Shown in pieces: positions 6,256 to 10,241 of a DNA stretch of 10,241 nt. The notes under the pieces were generated by a model. That model was not told the origin of the DNA, searched no databases, and saw nothing but the letters and a program-made list of their open reading frames with translations. The position numbers and the translations under genes are program-made. How positions within the stretch are numbered: position 1 is the stretch's first letter; each line of letters begins with the position of its first letter. Origin of the DNA: Frankiales bacterium (lineage in GTDB: Bacteria > Actinomycetota > Actinomycetes > Mycobacteriales > SCTD01); the NCBI GenBank assembly GCA_025464795.1, contig JAODNB010000080.1:1-10241 (forward strand). The letters are read 5' to 3'.

Positions 6256-6965
6256 GCCGACACCTCCTCGGCGCCGAGGTAGGCGATCTGCACAGCGGGG
6301 TTCGCGGAGACCTCCGCGGGCGAGCCCTCGGCGAGCAGCTGACCGAAGTCGAGGACGTAGACGTGCTGGCAGACGCGCATGACGAGCTCCATGTCGTGCT
6401 CCACCAGGAGCACTGCGGTGCCGTCTGCGGTGAGCGAGAGCAGCAGGTCGCCCAGTGCCTTGCACTCGGCCTCGGTGAGGCCGGAGCCAGGCTCGTCGAG
6501 GAGCAGCACGGACGGGTTGCCGGCGAGCGCCCGAGCGAGCTCGAGCAGCCTAGCCATGCCGGTAGGCAGCACCCCGGCCTGCTGGGCGGCGAACCCACCC
6601 AGACCGACCCGCTCGAGGAGCTGGTGCGCTGCTGCCGAGGGGTTCTTGACGTGCGCGAGCTCGGCGGCGAGCAGCACGTTGTCATAGACGGTGAGCGAGC
6701 CGAAGACCTCGAGGCGCTGGAACGTGCGGCCGACCCCGGCTCGAGCCCGCTTCGCCGTCGACGCCTTGGTGAGGTCCCGGTCCCCGAGCAGGACGCGTCC
6801 GGTGTTGGGCTTCTGCAGCCCGGTGATCACGTTGAACAACGTCGTCTTGCCGGCCCCGTTCGGTCCGATGAGCCCCGTGACGCGGCCGGGAGGCGCCTCG
6901 AGCGACATGCCGGCGACGGCCTGCACCCCTCCGAAGCGGACCGAGACCTCCTCAACCTTGAGCAC
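6252..6965 (-). CDS. livG: LivG-type ABC importer ATPase
   Basis: A 237-residue ATPase subunit partnering LivF on the cytoplasmic face of the fused permease. Motifs are Walker A GPNGAGKTT (34-42), Q-loop GRTFQR (79-84), Walker B VLLLDEP (153-159), and H-loop LLVEHDM (186-192) with the His kept. The ABC signature is unusual: LPTGMARLLELARAL (133-147) replaces the common LivG form LSYGQQR or LPYGQQR. Similar LPTG forms are, as I recall, found in an actinobacterial LivG branch, so this is probably a subfamily trait rather than decay. Start GTG 6965 has AGGAGG (minus strand, 6975-6980) nine bases upstream and overlaps the end of the permease gene by 14 bases. The longer frame upstream lacks any family character. 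Confidence 0.92.
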   Translation of the reverse strand: MLKVEEVSVRFGGVQAVAGMSLEAPPGRVTGLIGPNGAGKTTLFNVITGLQKPNTGRVLLGDRDLTKASTAKRARAGVGRTFQRLEVFGSLTVYDNVLLAAELAHVKNPSAAAHQLLERVGLGGFAAQQAGVLPTGMARLLELARALAGNPSVLLLDEPGSGLTEAECKALGDLLLSLTADGTAVLLVEHDMELVMRVCQHVYVLDFGQLLAEGSPAEVSANPAVQIAYLGAEEVSA

Positions 6966-8853
6966 CGGTGAGCACCTCCTCCCGCGACACGTCGTCGGAG
7001 TGGGACCGCGGGTGCGGCAGCGAAGGGAGCCTGCGCAGGCCGGGGGAGGACAGGACGGCACCGACGATGCCGTTCTGGCTGCGGCCCAGACCCACGGCGC
7101 CGAGGCCGACCAGCAGGGACAGGACGCTGTCGCCGACGGGGCCGAGGTGTCCGTTGAGCTGAGGGATGAGCTCGAACGCCAGGGCCGCGATGAAGACCCC
7201 GGAGATGGTGCGGACCCCCCACACGACAGCCATCAGGAGCAGCGTGAGGCTGAGCAGCAGCGCGAAGTCGCTCTGCCCGACGACGCTCTGCTGCCCACCG
7301 AGCAGGGCGCCGCCCAGGCCTGCCAGTCCGGCGGACAGAGCGAACACGACGAGCTTGGTGACGTGAATGCCCATGCCGAGGGTCGCGCAGCCGGCCGGGC
7401 TGTCACCGAGGGCGACGAGCCTGCGGCCGAGGGTCGAGCGCCGCATCGCCAGCACCCCGAAGGCGCACGCCGCGAAGACCGCGACCACGAACAGCAGGTA
7501 GCCGCGGTCGTTGTCCAGACCCAACGGCCGCGGGACAGGCAGTCCCAGGTTGTTGGTCATGACGCTCGCGTTCTGGAAGAACGCGTTGTCCATGGCGTAG
7601 CCGAACGCCAGCGTCGCCAGGGAGAGGTACAGCCCACGCAGGCGCAGGGTCGGCAGGGCCAGCAGGGCACCGACAGCTGCGGGGGCGAGCACCGCGGCGA
7701 CGAGACCCAGCGGTCCGCCGCCGACCTTGGCCATGGCCACCGCGCCGATCCCGGCGAACGTGAGCTGGCACAGCGACACCATGCCGCCGTAGCCGACCAT
7801 GGGGACCAGGCTGAGCAGGATGATGGCGACCGCAGCGCCGTGCGTCACGTTGCCGAGCTGCCCGGACGGGATGATCGCAACGATCCCCGCGGCCAGCACC
7901 AGGAAGGCGCCGGTCGACCCCAGCGAACGGCGCGAGGAGGGTACGCGTGGGGCGACGAGCGGTGCCAGCTGGCCGACGCGCAGGCGGGTCGGGGGAGCGA
8001 TGAGCAGCGCGACGAACAAGATCAGCATCGGGATGATCACCTGGACCTGGTTCAGCCAGCTGATCGTCACGTAGCCGAGGGCCAGCGACTGCAGCACGCC
8101 GAGCACCAAGCCGCCGGTGATGGTGAGCGGGAGCGAGGTGAGGCGTCCCACGACCGCCGCGGCGTACCCGTTGATGACCAGCAGCGTGAGCGTGGTGGCG
8201 TTGAGCTCCACCTGGGCCGCCAGCAGGATCCCGGCGACCGCCGCGAGGCTCGAGCCGATGCCCCAGCCGAGCTGGCCGATCCGGGTGGGGGAGGCTCCCG
8301 CCAGCGCTGCGAGCTCCCGGTCGTCGACGACCGCGCGCATCGCGATGCCCGTTCGGGTCATCCGCAGGAAGGCCCAGAGCGCGAGCGGCACCGTGATGGC
8401 GGCGGCGATGATCAGCAGCTGGTGGTAGGTCAGGACGACGGTGGCGACGGTGACCTGCTTGCCCACGAAGAACGGCTGCAGGACGCGAGGGGTGGTGGCG
8501 TCCCAGACGGTGTTGGCGATCGCGAGCAGCAGGAGCAGCAGCCCCATGGTGACGGTCAGGGTCACCTCGAGGGTGGCGTTGCCCAGTCTTCGGATCAGGA
8601 CGCGCTCGATGACGATGCCGAGAAGGGGTGCGAGGACCAGCACCGTCAGCAGGAACGCAGGCAGGGTCGGCATCCCCTTCTCCAGGAGCTGCCAGTACCC
8701 GAAGGCAGCGAGCATGCCCACGGCGCCGTGGGCGAAGTTGAAGATCCCGGAGGTCGTGTAGGTGACGACGAGTCCCGAGGCCGTCAGGGCGTAGATGCAG
8801 CCGGTCACCAGGCCTGTGACGGTGAGGGCGAGCAGCGTGCTCACGGGGTCCAT
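6952..8853 (-). CDS. livHM: Fused LivH-LivM permease of the HAAT ABC importer
   Basis: A 633-residue membrane protein joining both permease subunits, which are usually separate (about 290 and 320-350 residues). Residues 1-290 are LivH-like: GCIYALTASGLVVTYTTSG, the IFNFAHGA motif (37-44), and a cytoplasmic coupling loop MRAVVDDRELAALAGAS (172-188). A basic linker at about 289-312 leads into a LivM-like half with VGYGGMVSLCQLTFAGIGA (353-371), RLRGLYLSLATLAFGYA (404-420) and coupling loop ALGDSPAGCATLGM (481-494). The polar tail (605-633) overlaps the start of livG. ATG 8853 fits the family N-terminus (MDPVSTLLALTVTGL), although its ribosome binding site is poor. In-frame TTG 8925 would add 24 non-family residues. 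It is the first gene of the operon and, with LivG, LivF and LivK, completes the importer. Confidence 0.92.
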   Translation of the reverse strand: MDPVSTLLALTVTGLVTGCIYALTASGLVVTYTTSGIFNFAHGAVGMLAAFGYWQLLEKGMPTLPAFLLTVLVLAPLLGIVIERVLIRRLGNATLEVTLTVTMGLLLLLLAIANTVWDATTPRVLQPFFVGKQVTVATVVLTYHQLLIIAAAITVPLALWAFLRMTRTGIAMRAVVDDRELAALAGASPTRIGQLGWGIGSSLAAVAGILLAAQVELNATTLTLLVINGYAAAVVGRLTSLPLTITGGLVLGVLQSLALGYVTISWLNQVQVIIPMLILFVALLIAPPTRLRVGQLAPLVAPRVPSSRRSLGSTGAFLVLAAGIVAIIPSGQLGNVTHGAAVAIILLSLVPMVGYGGMVSLCQLTFAGIGAVAMAKVGGGPLGLVAAVLAPAAVGALLALPTLRLRGLYLSLATLAFGYAMDNAFFQNASVMTNNLGLPVPRPLGLDNDRGYLLFVVAVFAACAFGVLAMRRSTLGRRLVALGDSPAGCATLGMGIHVTKLVVFALSAGLAGLGGALLGGQQSVVGQSDFALLLSLTLLLMAVVWGVRTISGVFIAALAFELIPQLNGHLGPVGDSVLSLLVGLGAVGLGRSQNGIVGAVLSSPGLRRLPSLPHPRSHSDDVSREEVLTGAQG

Positions 8854-9021
8854 CCGTTGGGGGGTGTCGTTGCGGTGCGCCACGACCTCATAGGGAGACT
8901 GTGACGCAGATCGCACCAACGTCAACGTAACGCGCCCGAACCACCCGAATTGACTACGACCGACCGTGAACGGCGGTTCGCAACGGCCCGTTGCGGTGCT
9001 TGCGGAAGGCCCGCCAGGTGT
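8854..9021 (-). promoter_or_regulatory. Upstream region of the Liv operon
   Basis: This gap separates the methyltransferase stop from the permease start on the same strand, and no gene is evident in it. On the minus strand TTGACG (8920-8925) could be a -35 element, with CACAGT (8898-8903) 16 bases further as a poor -10. The fit is weak. Tandem hexamers CAACGT-CAACGT followed by AACG (8917-8932, plus-strand reading) overlap this candidate -35. The palindrome at 8979-8995 lies further upstream. The operon therefore probably has its own promoter here, but the exact start of transcription cannot be fixed. Confidence 0.35.
8979..8995. promoter_or_regulatory. 17-bp palindrome with GCAACG half-sites
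   Basis: CGCAACGG-C-CCGTTGCG has two perfect 8-base arms around one base. It lies 26 bases after the methyltransferase stop and about 125 bases before the permease ATG. Two readings compete: a regulator site for the Liv operon, or the stem of a short terminator-like hairpin after the methyltransferase. A 1-base loop cannot form as such, so as RNA the stem would have to open at its centre. That makes the DNA-binding reading somewhat more attractive. It shares GCAACG/CGTTGC with the repeat at 1858-1877, but the half-sites are 3 rather than 4 bases apart. Confidence 0.4.
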
Positions 9022-9831
9022 CTACACGGCCCTGTGCGCGACGAAGATCGCGGTGCCCGGTACGAGGGCCCCTCGCAGTGGCGACCACTGCCCCCACTCC
9101 TGCGTCCGCTCTGCAGGCCACTCCGGTTCGACCAGGTCGTCCAGGACCAGGCCGGCGGCCACGAGCTCCCGCAGGCGATCGCCCAGCGTCCGGTGGTGCT
9201 CGACGTACACAGCCCTGCCGTGCTCGTCCTCCTCGACGTAGGGCGTGCGGTCGAAGTAGGACTGCCGGACCGTGAGGCCAGCCGGGCCGGGGTCGTCGGG
9301 GAAGGCCCAGCGGAGCGGATGGGTCACGCTGAACACCACCCGCGCGCCGGGCCTGGCGACCCGGGCGATCTCGCGCATCGTCCCCGCGCTGTTGGCGACG
9401 AACGGGATCCCTCCGAAGGCGCTCAGGACCACGTCGAAGGAGCCGTCGAGGAAGGGGAGCCGCTGGGCGTCCGCCTGGACGAGCCGGTCGACGGCCATCC
9501 CCGTCGCGGCGTCGAGCCGGCGAGCCTGGCGGAGCTGGCCGAACGACACGTCGAAGGCGGTCACGTGCGCACCTTGAGCCGTCAGCCAGCGGGCCCCCTG
9601 GGCCGCGCCGCACCCCACCTCGAGCACGCGCAGACCGTCGACGTCCCCCAGCAGCTGCGCGTCCTGCTCGCGGACCCCCTCCGGGCACCAGAGCAGGTCG
9701 GCGTCGCCCAAGACGTCGCCGTGCTCGGCGTAGTAGTCGGACGCGTTCGCGTCCCACCACAGCCGGTTGGCTGCGGCGCTCTCCTCAGGCGTGGCCTCGC
9801 GGTGGCTCACGCTCGACGGCCCATCTGTCAT
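9022..9831 (-). CDS. Class I SAM-dependent methyltransferase
   Basis: A 269-residue soluble methyltransferase with the Rossmann-like fold of the Methyltransf_11/25 type. Motif I is VLEVGCGAAQG (69-79), the SAM-binding glycine loop. The acidic residue at the end of strand 2 is D94 in VTAFDVS. ADAQRLPF (120-127) and FDVVLSAFG (132-140) are motifs II and III. The N-terminus has the often seen WWDANASDYYAEHGD segment (25-39), and the C-terminal part (175-245) probably forms the substrate lid. ATG 9831 is chosen because the family sequence begins just after it; the upstream frame has no homology. No Shine-Dalgarno sequence is seen before it, so a leaderless transcript is possible. It is divergent from rpsA; methyltransferases of this kind next to rpsA are, as I recall, common in actinomycetes. 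The methyl acceptor is unknown. Confidence 0.9.
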   Translation of the reverse strand: MTDGPSSVSHREATPEESAAANRLWWDANASDYYAEHGDVLGDADLLWCPEGVREQDAQLLGDVDGLRVLEVGCGAAQGARWLTAQGAHVTAFDVSFGQLRQARRLDAATGMAVDRLVQADAQRLPFLDGSFDVVLSAFGGIPFVANSAGTMREIARVARPGARVVFSVTHPLRWAFPDDPGPAGLTVRQSYFDRTPYVEEDEHGRAVYVEHHRTLGDRLRELVAAGLVLDDLVEPEWPAERTQEWGQWSPLRGALVPGTAIFVAHRAV

Positions 9832-10005
9832 AGGCGTAGTCTGGGGGCACGCGCTGCGGGCGCTCCAGTTCCCATGCCCGAGCTCGTTGCTGTTGGTCTG
9901 ACTTCCTGGAGTCTCGCCGGCTCTGACGACAAACCCGTGGTGCGTGCCTCGAGACCTCGCCCACCAGGGGCGGGGCACGATCCCACCGCTTCCGGAGCCC
10001 TTTCC
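9832..10005. promoter_or_regulatory. Divergent promoter region between the methyltransferase and rpsA
   Basis: This contains no gene that I can support. It must hold promoters for both directions, since rpsA is normally strongly expressed. I see no clear -35/-10 pair. TAGTCT (9836-9841) on the plus strand has the TANNNT form but would give a leader of about 160 bases. GACTTCC-TGGAGTC (9900-9913) is an imperfect palindrome. GGAG (9994-9997), eight bases before TTG 10006, is the likely ribosome binding site of rpsA. Confidence 0.4.
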
Positions 10006-10241
10006 TTGACCACCACCCTCGACACCCCCACGACCCCGCAGATCGCCATCAACGACATCGGGTCGGAAGAGGACTTCCTCGCCGCCATCGACGCCACGAT
10101 CAAGTACTTCAACGATGGCGACATCGTCGAGGGCACCATCGTGAAGGTCGACCGCGACGAGGTCCTGCTGGACATCGGCTACAAGACCGAGGGCGTCATC
10201 CCCTCGCGCGAGCTGAGCATCAAGCACGACGTCGACCCCAA
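10006..10241 (+). CDS. rpsA: 30S ribosomal protein S1, N-terminal part (runs off window)
   Basis: The frame is open from TTG 10006 to the window edge (78 residues) and reads as the start of actinobacterial ribosomal protein S1. After a short variable N-terminus comes INDIGSEEDFLAAIDATIKY (15-34), then the first S1 (OB-fold) domain: FNDGDIVEGTIVKVDRDEVL, LDIGYKTEGVIPSRELS and IKHDVDP. S1 binds mRNA on the 30S subunit and helps start translation, especially on structured messages. The complete protein has about 480-500 residues with four S1 domains, so about 85% is missing. TTG is the only start that includes the conserved N-terminus, with GGAG eight bases before it; such a weak start codon on an abundant protein is mildly unusual. 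Confidence 0.96.
   Translation, partial: MTTTLDTPTTPQIAINDIGSEEDFLAAIDATIKYFNDGDIVEGTIVKVDRDEVLLDIGYKTEGVIPSRELSIKHDVDP

Noticed and set aside
4264..6282. A 672-residue plus-strand frame across the binding protein and LivF genes
   Set aside because: Composition is low-complexity Arg/Gly/Leu/Asp and no motif is recognisable. The minus strand carries complete LivK and LivF motifs over the same bases.
6691..8904. A 737-residue plus-strand frame opposite the permease
   Set aside because: It is dominated by Gln, Glu, Asp, Arg and Gly, the mirror of hydrophobic codons on the other strand. It is a shadow of the LivHM gene.
8854..8925. Upstream TTG start at 8925 for the permease
   Set aside because: The 24 added residues (including SASQSPYEVVAHRND) are polar and unlike the LivH N-terminus, and they would cover the likely promoter region.
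9832..10227. Extension of the methyltransferase frame upstream to 10227, giving 401 residues
   Set aside because: The added part would lie antisense to rpsA and has no methyltransferase features. ATG 9831 gives a normal family length.

Overview
This is a high-GC chromosomal window, almost certainly from an actinomycete (Actinomycetota). The evidence is strong G/C preference at third codon positions, frequent GTG/TTG starts, and a ribosomal protein S1 N-terminus of the typical actinobacterial type at the right edge. I cannot assign a genus from the sequence alone. No rRNA, tRNA, CRISPR array, insertion sequence or phage gene is visible.

Left part (1-1656, minus strand): two translationally coupled envelope-glycan genes. 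A family-4 glycosyltransferase is followed, with an ATGA overlap, by the N-terminal part of a Wzx-like polysaccharide flippase that runs off the window. Divergent from them (1895-3818, plus strand) is a two-gene unit: a 60-residue single-helix membrane peptide and a 576-residue major facilitator transporter with a large extracytoplasmic insertion before its last helix. A perfect 8-bp inverted repeat lies just before the ribosome binding site of the small gene. A 15-bp perfect hairpin follows the transporter.

Middle (3819-4266): a short convergent region with two hairpins built from the same GTGTCTCGCC words, a C-terminal remnant of a VOC (glyoxalase-fold) protein, and a strong terminator-like hairpin with a UUCG loop on the minus strand.

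Right-centre (4267-8853, minus strand): a complete branched-chain-amino-acid-type (Liv/HAAT) ABC importer operon, transcribed right to left. It comprises a fused LivH-LivM permease, LivG, LivF and a LivK-like lipoprotein. The genes overlap or are separated by a few bases. The true substrate cannot be read from the sequence. Upstream lie a 17-bp palindrome and tandem CAACGT hexamers that share the GCAACG half-site with the inverted repeat before the MFS unit.

Right edge: a class I SAM-dependent methyltransferase (9022-9831, minus) divergent from the 5' end of rpsA (10006 onward, plus, TTG start).

Most of the window is familiar transport, envelope and translation machinery. I do not see a clear new defence or mobile system. 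The least explained elements are the small-peptide/MFS pair with its unusual extracytoplasmic insert, the GCAACG palindromes in front of both transport units, and the duplicated GTGTCTCGCC hairpins.
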